64,000 bases of DNA from Chloroflexi bacterium HGW-Chloroflexi-6 (GCA_002840685.1 PHBU01000017.1:1-64000); one strand, 5' to 3'. Shown: positions 35,214 through 46,195, counted from the stretch's first letter. Numbers and translations: made by a program. Notes: a model not told the origin generated them from the sequence alone.

Positions 35214-36881
35214 ATGACTCAATTCAGCCAAACCCAACAAGAAGAGCTCAAACCTCTGACAAACTGGAATATGTTTGTCAATCTTCTCACTTCGCCAAGC
35301 AATTCAGTCACAGATGTTCGCGACCGCAGGCGGGCGCAGCTCACATCCGGACTTATTCTCATCATTACTTTATTAAGCGCCGTTGGCGCAATTGCCGGCC
35401 AGGCAGAAAGCCGGGTTTTCCTGCTTGGAGCAATTAGCCTCGGTGCTTTGGCCTTCTTGATTAGTCGCACAAAATATTTTAGTTGGGGTGCATTTCTGTT
35501 TCTGCTGTCTATGAGCGCAATCCCTTATATCACTATTTTAACAAGTTCAGATAGTCAAATAGAATCGCGAATTTATTCATGGATACCGCTGGCGCTGGTT
35601 ATGGCCAGCGGCCTGGTCAACCGCTGGGCATTATTTCTCTTTACTGGTTTGACCGTTGGCGCGACCCTTTCTCTGTCCTTTGTTTACCCCGAACAATCTC
35701 AAGCCATAGGACAGGCAGCGGGCGTCATTACAACAATTGGACTCTTACTGATCTATCTGGAAACTTTCAGAGAAAATCTTGAAAGAATAAGATTTGGCGA
35801 ACTACAAAAAGCCAACCAGGAACTTTCTCAACTCAGCCAATTTCTCGAAGAGCGCGTGGGTGAACGCACCGCGCAGTTGGACCGGAAAACATCCCAGCTC
35901 GAAGCGGCTTCGCTGGTAGCGCGTTCTGCTGCAGAAACCACCAATATCAAAATTCTGCTGGATAGCGTGGTTGAACAAATCTCAAATCGTTTCGGCTTTT
36001 ATCATACCGGCATCTTTCTGAGCGATTTGGCGCGTCAAAAAGTGTATCTGGCCGCCGCATCATCGGAAGGCGGCAAAAGAATGCTGGCGCGCGGGCACAG
36101 CCTGGATATTGGCCGTCAAGGCGTAGTTGGTTATGCTGTCTATGAAAAACGTGCACGTATCTCTCAAGATATCGAGCACGAAAATGTTTATTTCCACAAT
36201 CCCGACTTGCCGGAAACCAAATCTGAAGCCGCCTTGCCGCTCATGATCAAGAACCAGGCAATTGGCGTACTGGATATTCAATCCACTGAGCAAAACCCAT
36301 TCGGCCCCGAGGATTTGTTTATTCTACAGACCATGGCCGATCAGGTTGCGCTCGCTATTCAAAATGCGCGCCTCCTAGAGGAAAGCCAGCTGGCGATCGA
36401 ACAACTACAGGCTGCAACATCAAAATCCGTACAGGATGCCTGGCAAAGTTATATTAGCAGCCACGGCAAGGGATATATTTATAGTGCCGGGAATGTTTCT
36501 CCCATCAGCGAGGATTCGACAAAAGAAACCAACCCTGAAGACAAAAGTCTGCAAATGGCAATTAACCTGCGCGGGCAAAATATCGGCACAATTTCCTTAC
36601 GACGTCACACAAGCGAATCCGATTGGACAGAAAAAGAACAAGAATTTACCGAAAAGATTGCTGCCCAGATTGCGCTAGCCATCGAAAATGCCCGCCTATT
36701 GGAAGACTCTCAACGGCGCGCCGCCAGGGAACAAACCTTGAATGAATTAACAACTAGGCTTAGCCGCTCGTTAGATCTGGAAAACTTGCTACAAAACGCA
36801 GTTCTAGAACTTCACAAATTACCACAAGTCACAGATGCAACGGTTGTGATTGCGCCTCAAGAACCGCGAAAGCAAGGATGA
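35214..36881 (+). CDS. Six-TM GAF receptor without output domain (array gene C)
   Basis: 555 residues. About six membrane helices (43-190) with short loops, a coiled coil (RENLERIRFGELQKANQELS...), GAF about 235-390 (RFGFYHTGIF, FHNPDLPETKSEAALPL), the half-GAF module about 395-505 with its Trp helix (SVQDAWQSYI), and the terminal stub. Without a sizeable external loop, the membrane part itself may be the sensor, as in MASE-type domains. Same layout as array gene G. Confidence 0.82.
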   Translation: MTQFSQTQQEELKPLTNWNMFVNLLTSPSNSVTDVRDRRRAQLTSGLILIITLLSAVGAIAGQAESRVFLLGAISLGALAFLISRTKYFSWGAFLFLLSMSAIPYITILTSSDSQIESRIYSWIPLALVMASGLVNRWALFLFTGLTVGATLSLSFVYPEQSQAIGQAAGVITTIGLLLIYLETFRENLERIRFGELQKANQELSQLSQFLEERVGERTAQLDRKTSQLEAASLVARSAAETTNIKILLDSVVEQISNRFGFYHTGIFLSDLARQKVYLAAASSEGGKRMLARGHSLDIGRQGVVGYAVYEKRARISQDIEHENVYFHNPDLPETKSEAALPLMIKNQAIGVLDIQSTEQNPFGPEDLFILQTMADQVALAIQNARLLEESQLAIEQLQAATSKSVQDAWQSYISSHGKGYIYSAGNVSPISEDSTKETNPEDKSLQMAINLRGQNIGTISLRRHTSESDWTEKEQEFTEKIAAQIALAIENARLLEDSQRRAAREQTLNELTTRLSRSLDLENLLQNAVLELHKLPQVTDATVVIAPQEPRKQG

Positions 36882-36894
36882 AACAAGCAAGCCT

Positions 36895-39669
36895 ATGAAC
36901 ATGCCTACCTTTTTCGACTTATCTTTTTCAGAATTTGAGACGGATGATATTCCTCAAAACCAGCGTGCGCTACGCAACGTCCTGGTGGCCGCGGTCAACT
37001 ACATTCCGCTCATGCTGGCGTTCAATGCGTTTGGCTTTGTAATCATTTACCTGCTAGCGTATCTCGGCCTGCTTGATGCTCCCGATCTAAAACTGCTTGG
37101 TGTCGCCGGAGTTTCACTGGTCACTGCGTTGCTGCACATTCCGATTGCCAATTTGCTAAAAAAGAATCGTGTAAACTCGGTCATCCTGAGCCTGATCTTG
37201 CTGGACAGTACAGCCAGTGCGGTTCAAATGTTTTTCTGGCAAGGAACTGGCCCGCTGATCTTTTTTTTGGTAACAGCCATCAGCCCGGCGATTGTATTTC
37301 TTCCGCTTCCCGGGATTAAGTCACGCACCAAGCTGCTGATCGCCGCCATAGCGGTCATTGTAGGAATTACAACCTACGCTTTGGGCGTTGGGCTGGGATA
37401 TCAGCGTCTGCAAGCGGCCAACCTTTCGAGCATGGCTGGGTTGACCATCTACGCCACGATCATCGTTGTGATGGTAACCCTTGTTGTTACAAACGCAATT
37501 CCATTCCGAACCATTGCCGGAAGACTTATTACTACTTTTGCATTTGTTACCCTGGTTTCAGCTACATCGACCCTGGTTGTGTCTGCGCTCGTCAATCTTT
37601 TCCGGGATAGGGCACAAACCTTGGAGCAATTACAAGTCGTTTCAGATTTGAAATCTGATCAAATGTTTTCTGTCTTACAAGATTACGAAAAGAGCGCCAC
37701 CAGATCCATCATTGGAGATAATCTGGTTTTGCAAAGGGTTTACTATTTATTGGAGCAGAATCCCGGCACGCTGATTTACCAGTTAAATTACGAACTGGTT
37801 AACGATACCATTCAAAAAACAGTAGCGCAGTCACCAGATTTTCAAGAAATCTTTATTTTCGATGATAGTGGCAGAATTATTATTTCAAGCCTCAAGCAAA
37901 ATGAAAACCTGGTGATCTCCGGCCAAAAAGAATTTGCGGCAGCGGCAAAAGGACAAAAATTTATTATTATCAACAGCCCATTTGCCAGTCAGCAATCTGT
38001 AATTATTTTGACCAGAATTGAAAGAAATGGTTCATTTATAGGCGCGCTCGGCACAAAAGTCGGTTTTGGAAGTATTCGCGCGATATTTGAAAAACCATCC
38101 AGCCTGGGCCAAACCCTTGAAACCTACCTGGTCGGTGATGATTTCGCCGCATTCACTCTGACACGAGCCGGACAAAATGCGCAGGTGCAGACCCAGGCAA
38201 CAATCAGCACATTTACAAACAAAAACATCAGCGGCGCTGATGTGTATCAGAATTATGAAAACAAACAAGTGCTCGGTTATTACAGGTATCTACCAGATCT
38301 AGGCGTTGTTGCAGTTTCAGAAATCGAACAGGGCGAAGTTGTCCAAAAAATTCTGGAGCTGCTTTTCACAAATATCGCCGTCGGTATTTTTACTGCCTTG
38401 ATGACGCTCTCAATTGTCCTTGTTATTTCACGGTCCATCAGCACACCGATCGTAAATCTGGCGAAAAAAGCAGTTCAACTGGCCCAGGGCGATCTCTCAG
38501 CGCGCATAAACGTTCAACAGGCTGACGAAATCGGAACGCTGGCGAACACATTCAACTCGCTCGGAGTCGAACTTCAAACGCTCATCCAGACCCTCGAGCA
38601 AAAAGTTACCGACAGAACAGAAGATCTGCAAAAGCAGGCCAATCGCCTGCGCCTGGCGGCAGAAGTAGCCCGCGATTCAACCACATCACAAGATTTGGGA
38701 GAATTATTAACCCGCTCTGCCCAATTGGTGATGGACCGATTCGGCTTTTACCACACTGGCGTATTTCTGGTCGACCCTCAACGTGAGTATGCGGTTCTCA
38801 AAGCATCTCCAACCGAAGCGGGGCAAGAAATGCTCCGCCGCGAACACCGCCTCCGAATTGGACAGGTAGGTATCGTGGGCTACGTGGCGGCGACGGGTGA
38901 ACCCAGAATCGCCCTTGATACCGGCCACGATGTGGTTTACTTCAACAATCCTCTTCTCCCCAATACACGCTCAGAGCTTGGTCTGCCGCTGGTAGTAAAC
39001 AATCAGATCATCGGGGTGTTGGATGTTCAAAGTGAGCAACCCGAAGCATTTACCCAGGAAGATGTCGCCACACTGCAGATCATGGCCGACCAACTGGCTC
39101 TCGCAATCCAAAAAGCACAATTTTCAGATGAATTGCAACGCAACTTAAAAGAGTTGGAATATGCTTACCAACGCTTCACGATCTCAAGCTGGCGAGAAAT
39201 TGCGGAAGAGGATGAAAAGCGATCTGGGTATCGTTATGACGGAATTCAGATCGTGCCAATCAAGGAGCCCAGTAAAGAAAGCTTGCAGGCAATTCGCCAA
39301 AGACAAACCATCATCAAAAAAGATGCAAGCAGCAATTCACACAAAACAATTCTTGCAATACCCGTAAAAGTGCGTGAACAAGCCATAGGCGCCATCAATC
39401 TTGAGTTCGCCAGTGATGAATTGCCAGCCGATACTGTCAAACTGGTTGAAGACATTTCCAATCGCCTGGCAATGTCACTTGAAAACGCTCGTTTATATTC
39501 TGAAACACAAAAATTGGCAGAAAGTGAACGCCTCGCCGGCGAGATTTCTAACCGTATCGGATCTTCAATCAATGTCGAAACCATTTTGCGCACAACTGTC
39601 CAGGAACTTAGCCGTTTCGCACCGGGTGCCGAGATCATGGTAGAGCTTACCCAAAACAAGGATGACTGA
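36895..39669 (+). CDS. Polytopic Cache-HAMP-GAF receptor without output domain (array gene D)
   Basis: 924 residues. About seven membrane helices (27-235), Cache-like extracytoplasmic domain (about 240-465), a further helix (about 490-510), HAMP (about 510-563, with DEIGTLANTFN), coiled coil, GAF (about 600-755; RFGFYHTGVF, FNNPLLPNTRSELGLPL), half-GAF with the SSWREI helix (about 765-880) and stub. ATG codons at 36895 and 36901 are both possible. A farther upstream in-frame start lies inside the previous gene and was not used. Same layout as array gene E. Its stop overlaps the next ATG (TGATG). Confidence 0.82.
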   Translation: MNMPTFFDLSFSEFETDDIPQNQRALRNVLVAAVNYIPLMLAFNAFGFVIIYLLAYLGLLDAPDLKLLGVAGVSLVTALLHIPIANLLKKNRVNSVILSLILLDSTASAVQMFFWQGTGPLIFFLVTAISPAIVFLPLPGIKSRTKLLIAAIAVIVGITTYALGVGLGYQRLQAANLSSMAGLTIYATIIVVMVTLVVTNAIPFRTIAGRLITTFAFVTLVSATSTLVVSALVNLFRDRAQTLEQLQVVSDLKSDQMFSVLQDYEKSATRSIIGDNLVLQRVYYLLEQNPGTLIYQLNYELVNDTIQKTVAQSPDFQEIFIFDDSGRIIISSLKQNENLVISGQKEFAAAAKGQKFIIINSPFASQQSVIILTRIERNGSFIGALGTKVGFGSIRAIFEKPSSLGQTLETYLVGDDFAAFTLTRAGQNAQVQTQATISTFTNKNISGADVYQNYENKQVLGYYRYLPDLGVVAVSEIEQGEVVQKILELLFTNIAVGIFTALMTLSIVLVISRSISTPIVNLAKKAVQLAQGDLSARINVQQADEIGTLANTFNSLGVELQTLIQTLEQKVTDRTEDLQKQANRLRLAAEVARDSTTSQDLGELLTRSAQLVMDRFGFYHTGVFLVDPQREYAVLKASPTEAGQEMLRREHRLRIGQVGIVGYVAATGEPRIALDTGHDVVYFNNPLLPNTRSELGLPLVVNNQIIGVLDVQSEQPEAFTQEDVATLQIMADQLALAIQKAQFSDELQRNLKELEYAYQRFTISSWREIAEEDEKRSGYRYDGIQIVPIKEPSKESLQAIRQRQTIIKKDASSNSHKTILAIPVKVREQAIGAINLEFASDELPADTVKLVEDISNRLAMSLENARLYSETQKLAESERLAGEISNRIGSSINVETILRTTVQELSRFAPGAEIMVELTQNKDD

Positions 39670-42440
39670 TGTATTCATTTGTCAAAACCTTCTTGCTGCA
39701 AACATCTGAAACCTCAGAAAAAAGCAATCAAAGTATTTCCGGCATCACTTTGATTGGAATGATCGTTGCCTGGCTGGCTTTACCTGCCTACTTACTGGCC
39801 GGTTATCTTACAAACGCGCCACAATTTCAAGCCCTAGCTTACAACGATCTTGCTTTGGCTGTCGGGCTGACGATTTCCTACATTCTGGCCCGCCTAAAAA
39901 TAAAACTGGTCCCCGTCTGGCTGACCGCGGTTTTGATAGAAATTTCTTTTTTAATAACAAATTTTTACATTGCTGGGCTTGGAATTATCCTGGCCATCAT
40001 TGTGCTGGCAATTGTCATCGATATTGCCATGCAGGGGCTGTCTGAAAGGCCTGCGCTCGCGATGACAGCCACTGCCATTATTGCCGCAGCGGCCTGTATC
40101 GCGATAGATCTACTCAACCTAGCAACGGTCGAACGCTTCCTGTCGCCATCCTGGCATCAGCAAGCAATGATTGTTCTGGCCGGGATGGTAGTACTGTTTG
40201 TGACAATCAACCTGTTACAAGCTCTGGAACTTGATTCAGTTCGTACACAACTTTCGATAGCATTTTTCGCGATTGCAGTTATCCCACTGATCACCGTTCT
40301 TACAACATCCTTTCTTACGCAAAGCCAGGATTTAAAAACAACTCAAAGCCTGGCGCTAAGGCAGACCGCCATTCTATTGGCTGATGATGTCGATTTACAA
40401 CTGGCAAACCTCATCAGACAGGCCGAGGTTCAGGCAAGCATTCCGGATATCAAAAAATTCCTGAATGGCGAAGATGTATCTTTGCTGGACACATTTACCG
40501 CCCTGAGTGCGCAAAATCAATTTATCCTGTCTTACGGACTGCTCAAACCAGATGGTACAACTCTGCTTGATATTCGTTCCTTTCGAGTTGGGCAAAACCA
40601 GGCTGAGGCTGCCTGGTTCAAGGAAACAATAAACCAACGCGCTAGTTTTGTTTCTGAAATTTTGTATGATGAAAACCTGGTACGACCTGTTTTCTACATC
40701 AGCACGCCAGTATTTAATGATGACCAAGAGATTATCGGGGTATTAAGCATTCAATACGATGCAGAATTTTTACGGGATATGCTGGCAAGCCGGATTAGCC
40801 GCTTTGATCGAAGCTTCACCGTTATCATGATCGATGCAAACAACATCATCATCGCTCATACATCCCAACCCGATTTGCACTTAAAAACCTTATCACCACT
40901 GGGAAGCGAACTAATCGCTCAATTGCAAGCCAGCTCTCAACTGCCTCCCGGCACATCGGAATCGCTCTCTGCCGGACTAACAGAACTTGCCCAATATCTG
41001 CAGGTCAGCGAGACGGACAATCTGCTTTCTGCAACGCTCACAAGCAACAGCGATGTCAAGGAAAACTTTGTTACAACCCCGGTCAGAAATAAGAACTGGA
41101 AAATCATAGCCGGCGAAACCGAAACAATAAGTTTTTCAGATGTGCTTGCCAACAACATCCCGGCGATTGTTATCTCAACACTTATCATGCTGGCAGTGTT
41201 GATCGCTGCTGCCATGACCTCAGGCGTAATTACGGCTCCCATCAATAGCTTGGCACTCGTCGCAAAAGAAGTTGGCAAAGGAAATCTTCATCTCTCATCT
41301 GGTATCTCACGCAACGATGAACTTGGCACCCTGGCGCGTGTTTTTGACGAGACCATAAAGCAACTGCGGAACATTCTGCAAAATATGGAAGAACGCGTAA
41401 CAGAACGCACCGAAGCGCTGGGACAAGCAAACGTATTCATTACACAACGCGCCGAGCAACTAAAAACCGTCTCTAACATTGCCCGCGCCATTAATACCCT
41501 GCAAAATTTACAGACACTTTTGCCCCAAATTTCAGAAGAGATCAGTAAATCGTTCGGGTATTATCATGTGGGTATTTTCTTGATGGACCCAAGCGGACAA
41601 TACGCTTTATTACAAGCTGCCAACAGCGAGGGTGGTAAAAGAATGCTTGCCCGAGGACACAGATTGCGAGTGGGCCAGGTAGGGATTGTTGGCTTCGTAA
41701 CCGGTGTAGGCAAAGCCCGCATCGCTCTGGATGTAGGTGACGATGCCACATTCTTCAACAACCCAGACCTACCCCAAACACGGTCCGAAATGGCATTACC
41801 GCTCAAATCGGGAAATGCCGTCATCGGCGCGCTCGATATTCAAAGTGAGCAAGCTGCGGCATTCGCGAAGGAAGATATAGATGTGCTTTCTCTGCTTGCA
41901 GATCAGATCAGCATCGCCATTCAAAACGCCCGTCTGTTTGATGAAACAAAAGCAGCCCTGAGTGAGGCCCAACTTGTTTTCAATAAAAACGTTCGGAATA
42001 GTTGGAGCGAGATTGTTAGCACTGAGAAAAATGCGTTTCAATTTGCACATGGCAAGGTTACCGAAACAAACGGCTTATCATACGAGAAAAACGAATTAAA
42101 TGACGAAAACCTGCTCGAGCTGCCAATCGTGATTCGCGGCGAGAGTCTCGGAAATTTAAAAATAAAGAGTAAAAAGCAACAACCGTGGAACGAGCAGGAA
42201 ATCCGCATCTTCCAATCCATTGTTGACCGAGTTGGTTTTGCGCTTGAAAACGCCAGACTTTTCCGAAATGCACAGCGTCTGGTTTCGAAAGAACAACTAA
42301 TCGGTGAAATCACTGACAAAATCAGCCGTTCCGTCAATCTGGATAATATTTTACAGACTGCCGTTGAAGAACTCGGGCATGTCATCTCTGACTCGGAAGT
42401 TACGATTGAAATTGGCGAACATGAAAACCTGGAAGCGTAA
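39669..42440 (+). CDS. Polytopic Cache-HAMP-GAF receptor without output domain (array gene E)
   Basis: 923 residues. About seven helices (28-225), double-Cache-like external domain (about 225-485; WFKETINQRASFVSEILYD and FYISTPVFNDDQEIIGVLSI are typical dCache strings), helix about 497-517, HAMP about 517-570 (NDELGTLARVFDE), coiled coil, GAF about 620-775 (SFGYYHVGIF, FNNPDLPQTRSEMALPL), half-GAF about 785-880 and stub. The start overlaps the stop of gene D by one base. No output domain. Confidence 0.84.
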   Translation: MYSFVKTFLLQTSETSEKSNQSISGITLIGMIVAWLALPAYLLAGYLTNAPQFQALAYNDLALAVGLTISYILARLKIKLVPVWLTAVLIEISFLITNFYIAGLGIILAIIVLAIVIDIAMQGLSERPALAMTATAIIAAAACIAIDLLNLATVERFLSPSWHQQAMIVLAGMVVLFVTINLLQALELDSVRTQLSIAFFAIAVIPLITVLTTSFLTQSQDLKTTQSLALRQTAILLADDVDLQLANLIRQAEVQASIPDIKKFLNGEDVSLLDTFTALSAQNQFILSYGLLKPDGTTLLDIRSFRVGQNQAEAAWFKETINQRASFVSEILYDENLVRPVFYISTPVFNDDQEIIGVLSIQYDAEFLRDMLASRISRFDRSFTVIMIDANNIIIAHTSQPDLHLKTLSPLGSELIAQLQASSQLPPGTSESLSAGLTELAQYLQVSETDNLLSATLTSNSDVKENFVTTPVRNKNWKIIAGETETISFSDVLANNIPAIVISTLIMLAVLIAAAMTSGVITAPINSLALVAKEVGKGNLHLSSGISRNDELGTLARVFDETIKQLRNILQNMEERVTERTEALGQANVFITQRAEQLKTVSNIARAINTLQNLQTLLPQISEEISKSFGYYHVGIFLMDPSGQYALLQAANSEGGKRMLARGHRLRVGQVGIVGFVTGVGKARIALDVGDDATFFNNPDLPQTRSEMALPLKSGNAVIGALDIQSEQAAAFAKEDIDVLSLLADQISIAIQNARLFDETKAALSEAQLVFNKNVRNSWSEIVSTEKNAFQFAHGKVTETNGLSYEKNELNDENLLELPIVIRGESLGNLKIKSKKQQPWNEQEIRIFQSIVDRVGFALENARLFRNAQRLVSKEQLIGEITDKISRSVNLDNILQTAVEELGHVISDSEVTIEIGEHENLEA

Positions 42441-42452
42441 AAGGAGCAACCG

Positions 42453-44408
42453 TTGAAACGTTTTTTCCTAACTCCACAGGGCACCCCCAGGCTTCGGATC
42501 AGAGTCGCCTTCAGCTTTTTGATGATCGGCTCTCTGATGGCAGGCGTTATAACCTTTAGCCTCTACTATGTTATTCGTGCCCAAATTATTTCCCAAATAC
42601 AACAGCGCGCATTGTTGGCGGTCAGAATAGCCGCAAACCAACAAGATGGTGATTTGCACTCTACCCTGGTAAGCCCAGACGATGAAAACAATCCGGCTTA
42701 TACCGCGATAAAAAATCGCAATCTGCAACTTTTACAAGCCGATCCGGGTATTACCTCGATCTATACGATGAGATTAGATGAGAACGGAAACATTTACTTC
42801 GTTGTTGATGTTGTCGGCAAAGATTTATCTCTGCTGCGAGGTCCGGCCAGCCTGGGTGAGTTTTACCCGGATGCATCTGATTTATTATTGGGAAATGCGA
42901 GCACTCTTACAAAAGCAATTGTTGAAGATCAAGTTTATGAAGACAGCTGGGGAGAATCGCTATCGGCCTACAGCCCATTTTATCGCTCCGATGGTCAAAT
43001 CGAAGGAATTATCGGGGTCGACATCTCTGCCGCTGCGCTTCGAGCCGCAGAAGAAGAGATACGGAATATCGGGTTCTTAATCATGCTGATTGGTATCCCG
43101 GCTTTGATTTTGGTAGGGCTTGTACTGGGAACCACAATCGCGCGCCCGATCGAAAACATTTCACAAAGCGCAGAGCGCATTATCGCTGGTGATTTTTCGC
43201 AGGAAGTCCAGTACGGTCTCAAAGACGAGGTTGGACAACTGGCAGAGACCTTCAATAAAATGAGTGACCAGCTTCGCACTCTGATCGCCGATCTCGAAGG
43301 CAGGGTAGCAGAACGAACAATCGCACTCACCGGCCGCAGCGAGGATCTTGAAAAACTGGCCGCCCAGGAAGAACGCCGCGCCAGCCAACTGCAAGCCATC
43401 GCCCAAGTCAGCACAATTATTAGTACTGTTCAAAATGCTGAAGATCTGCTGCCCCGTATCACAAAGGTTATCAGTGACCAATTTGGCTATTACCACGTAG
43501 GCATCTTCCTGCTGAGCGAAGATAGGCGCCAGGCTGTGCTTAGCGCCACCAATAGCGAAGGCGGACAAAAAATGCTGGCCCGCAACCACAGTCTGCGCGT
43601 TGGCGCGGCAGGCATCGTTGGATTTGTAACTGGTTCGGGCGCCCCACGAATTGCTCTCGATGTGGGTGATGATGCCTTCTTCTTTGACAATCCCGACCTG
43701 CCTGACACACGTTCAGAAATGGCAGTACCACTAAGGTTAGGCAAAAAAATCATTGGTGCACTCGATGTGCAAAGCGAAAAAGCGGCTGCCTTTAGCGAGT
43801 CTGATGCAGAATTACTTTCTGTGCTGGCTGACCAAGTATCGGTCGCCATCGAAAATGCGCGGACTTTTGAGCAAACCAAGAAATCCCTGATTGAAGCACA
43901 AAACATTTACCGCCAATACTTAAGAACGCAATGGACAGAATTTGAAAAAGATGAAAAAGGTGTTGGCTACAAATATAACCTGAGTAAACTGGAAACGCTG
44001 GACAACCTGCAAGATGCACAGGAAATCCTGGACGCGCGACTATCGGGTGAAATGAAAATGGTTCGCGATGACGCATCCCGCATTGCCGTGCCGATCAAGC
44101 TGCGTGGTGAAGTCATTGGCGTGCTAAGCCTGAAAGCCCAAAGCAATCGCAATTGGTCAGAGGATGAGGTTGATATCATCCGTGCAGTGGCCGAGCGCGT
44201 TGCGATTGCTGCCGAAAATGCGCGTCTGGTTACTGAAACCCAGCGCAAAGCAGCTAAAGAAGAAACCATCGGACAGATTACATCAAAAATCAGTTCTTCA
44301 GTCAATATGCGCAACATTCTGCAAACAACTGTGGAAGAATTGGGGCGCGCTCTGCCCGGTTCTGAGATTGTGATCCAACTCCGCGAACAAGACAACCAGG
44401 CAAAATAA
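42453..44408 (+). CDS. Cache-HAMP-GAF transmembrane receptor without output domain (array gene F)
   Basis: 651 residues. TM1 about 12-38, Cache domain about 40-205 (SAYSPFYRSDGQIEGIIGVD), TM2 about 208-230, HAMP about 230-283 (KDEVGQLAETFNKMS), coiled coil, GAF about 330-480 (QFGYYHVGIF, FDNPDLPDTRSEMAVPL), half-GAF about 495-600 with RTQWTEF and GYKY, then the stub. The GAF parts are visibly most like those of genes E and G, which suggests recent duplication within the array. No output domain. Confidence 0.85.
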   Translation: MKRFFLTPQGTPRLRIRVAFSFLMIGSLMAGVITFSLYYVIRAQIISQIQQRALLAVRIAANQQDGDLHSTLVSPDDENNPAYTAIKNRNLQLLQADPGITSIYTMRLDENGNIYFVVDVVGKDLSLLRGPASLGEFYPDASDLLLGNASTLTKAIVEDQVYEDSWGESLSAYSPFYRSDGQIEGIIGVDISAAALRAAEEEIRNIGFLIMLIGIPALILVGLVLGTTIARPIENISQSAERIIAGDFSQEVQYGLKDEVGQLAETFNKMSDQLRTLIADLEGRVAERTIALTGRSEDLEKLAAQEERRASQLQAIAQVSTIISTVQNAEDLLPRITKVISDQFGYYHVGIFLLSEDRRQAVLSATNSEGGQKMLARNHSLRVGAAGIVGFVTGSGAPRIALDVGDDAFFFDNPDLPDTRSEMAVPLRLGKKIIGALDVQSEKAAAFSESDAELLSVLADQVSVAIENARTFEQTKKSLIEAQNIYRQYLRTQWTEFEKDEKGVGYKYNLSKLETLDNLQDAQEILDARLSGEMKMVRDDASRIAVPIKLRGEVIGVLSLKAQSNRNWSEDEVDIIRAVAERVAIAAENARLVTETQRKAAKEETIGQITSKISSSVNMRNILQTTVEELGRALPGSEIVIQLREQDNQAK

Positions 44409-44419
44409 AGGTAAATGTT

Positions 44420-46195
44420 ATGCAAATTTGGAATGCTGCGCGAAACTGGTTTATAAAAACGTTCAGAGAAACATCCGAGATTGAACAGGATACTCCATCC
44501 AATCTTCGCATGTTGCGTAATATCACAATTACCGTCTACATAGCTGCCATCTTGATGGCGATATTTACGCTGATACAAGGCCTGTATATCCAAACCGCCA
44601 TTCTTGGAGTGCTCTGGTTGTTATTGAACATCAGCGGTGCCTTGCTATTAAGGGGAATAACTTTTCCGGCGCGCTTCTTATCTCCGCTGGCAATCCTTAT
44701 TGCGGTTGCAATTATCGCCTCGCGGGCAAATGGAGTACACGATTCATCTATTGTCATCTTTGGAGTCGTGATCATCTTTGCAAGCCTGACAATGGGGGCC
44801 AAGGGAGCACTGATTTTTTCAGGGATAACCATGATCACAGTCATAATCATGGGAATACTGGAAACATCAGGCGTAATCGTTAACAAACTAAGTTATCTAA
44901 CAGATTTGACAGACATTATTCTTATTGGTGTGTTGTCTCCCATTATTATTGCAATCATCCAGATTGTGCTGATCAGCCGGTTGGATCAGAGCCTTTCCCT
45001 GGCTCGAAAAAGTGGTTCTGAACAAAAAGAAATCAACTTCGAACTGCTCAGATTGCAGCAAAACCTGGAACAGATTATTTCAGATCGCACCAGCGAGTTG
45101 GAGACAAAATCAGGCCAATTAGAAGAGCAAGTGAGGGCTAACCAGCGTCGCGCCTTGCAATTCCAAACCATTGCAGATGTTGCCCGTTTTGTTGCAAACA
45201 TTCGAGATATTGAGACCCTGTTCACCACAGTAACCGATTTAGTCAGCAAGCAGTTGGGCTATTACCATGTCGGCATCTTCTTAAATGACGAGGCGAACCG
45301 CTACTCTATTTTGAGCGCAGCCAATAGCGAAGGCGGACAAGTGATGCTGGCACGCAATCATCGCCTAAAAATCGGCGAAACTGGCATCGTTGGTGATGTT
45401 GCGTCCACGGGTATTCCGCGCGTAGCCCTCGACACAGGCGATGATGCCACATTTTTTAACAATCCAGATCTCCCCGGCACTCGTTCTGAAATGGCTGTGG
45501 CGATCAAAGTCTCCAACCAAATTGTAGGCGTGATCGACATCCAAAGTAAAGAGGCCAATGCCTTCTCGCAAGAAGATACCGATGTTTTCACCGCCCTGGC
45601 CGACCAGGTTGCAGTTGCTATCGAAAATGTGCGCTTGTTTGGAAACACTCAGAAATCGCTAACCGAGTCTGAAACAATCTATCGTCAATACCTGCGCTCA
45701 GAATGGGGACGCCTTTCCGGCGAGTCGGCGTTGACTGGCTTCCGCTACAAGATTACCGGTGCAACTGCGCTCGAATCACGGATTGTCAGCCCCGAGTTTG
45801 ATCAAGCCATGCAAACGGGTGACATATCCATTGAAAAAGATAAGCAGGATGAATCATCACTGATTGTGCCAATTAAATTGCGTGGCGAAATTTTAGGAAT
45901 TGTAAACATCAAGCAGCCCGGAGACAAATCCTGGAGCAAAGATGAGATCGAGTTGATTCAATCGGTCACAGACCGGTTGGCAATATCCGCCGAAAACGCC
46001 CGTTTGTTCGAAGAAACCACCCGGCGCGCTGAACGCGAAAGAGCCGTCTCGAGCATTACAACCAAGATCCGAAGCACCAATGATCCTGAAGAAATGCTTG
46101 CAATTGCAATTGGCGAAATCAAAAATGCCCTGAATGCACGAGAGATTCGCGTAAAACAAACTGAAACACCAACACAATCAGGAAGCAATTCCTAG
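44420..46195 (+). CDS. Six-TM GAF receptor without output domain (array gene G)
   Basis: 591 residues. Six helices (about 35-190), coiled coil (EINFELLRLQQNLEQIISDR), GAF about 255-405 (QLGYYHVGIF, FNNPDLPGTRSEMAVAI), half-GAF about 420-535 with the RSEWGRL helix and GFRY, and stub about 540-585. Same layout as array gene C. It is the last receptor before the ParA ATPase. No output domain. Confidence 0.84.
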   Translation: MQIWNAARNWFIKTFRETSEIEQDTPSNLRMLRNITITVYIAAILMAIFTLIQGLYIQTAILGVLWLLLNISGALLLRGITFPARFLSPLAILIAVAIIASRANGVHDSSIVIFGVVIIFASLTMGAKGALIFSGITMITVIIMGILETSGVIVNKLSYLTDLTDIILIGVLSPIIIAIIQIVLISRLDQSLSLARKSGSEQKEINFELLRLQQNLEQIISDRTSELETKSGQLEEQVRANQRRALQFQTIADVARFVANIRDIETLFTTVTDLVSKQLGYYHVGIFLNDEANRYSILSAANSEGGQVMLARNHRLKIGETGIVGDVASTGIPRVALDTGDDATFFNNPDLPGTRSEMAVAIKVSNQIVGVIDIQSKEANAFSQEDTDVFTALADQVAVAIENVRLFGNTQKSLTESETIYRQYLRSEWGRLSGESALTGFRYKITGATALESRIVSPEFDQAMQTGDISIEKDKQDESSLIVPIKLRGEILGIVNIKQPGDKSWSKDEIELIQSVTDRLAISAENARLFEETTRRAERERAVSSITTKIRSTNDPEEMLAIAIGEIKNALNAREIRVKQTETPTQSGSNS

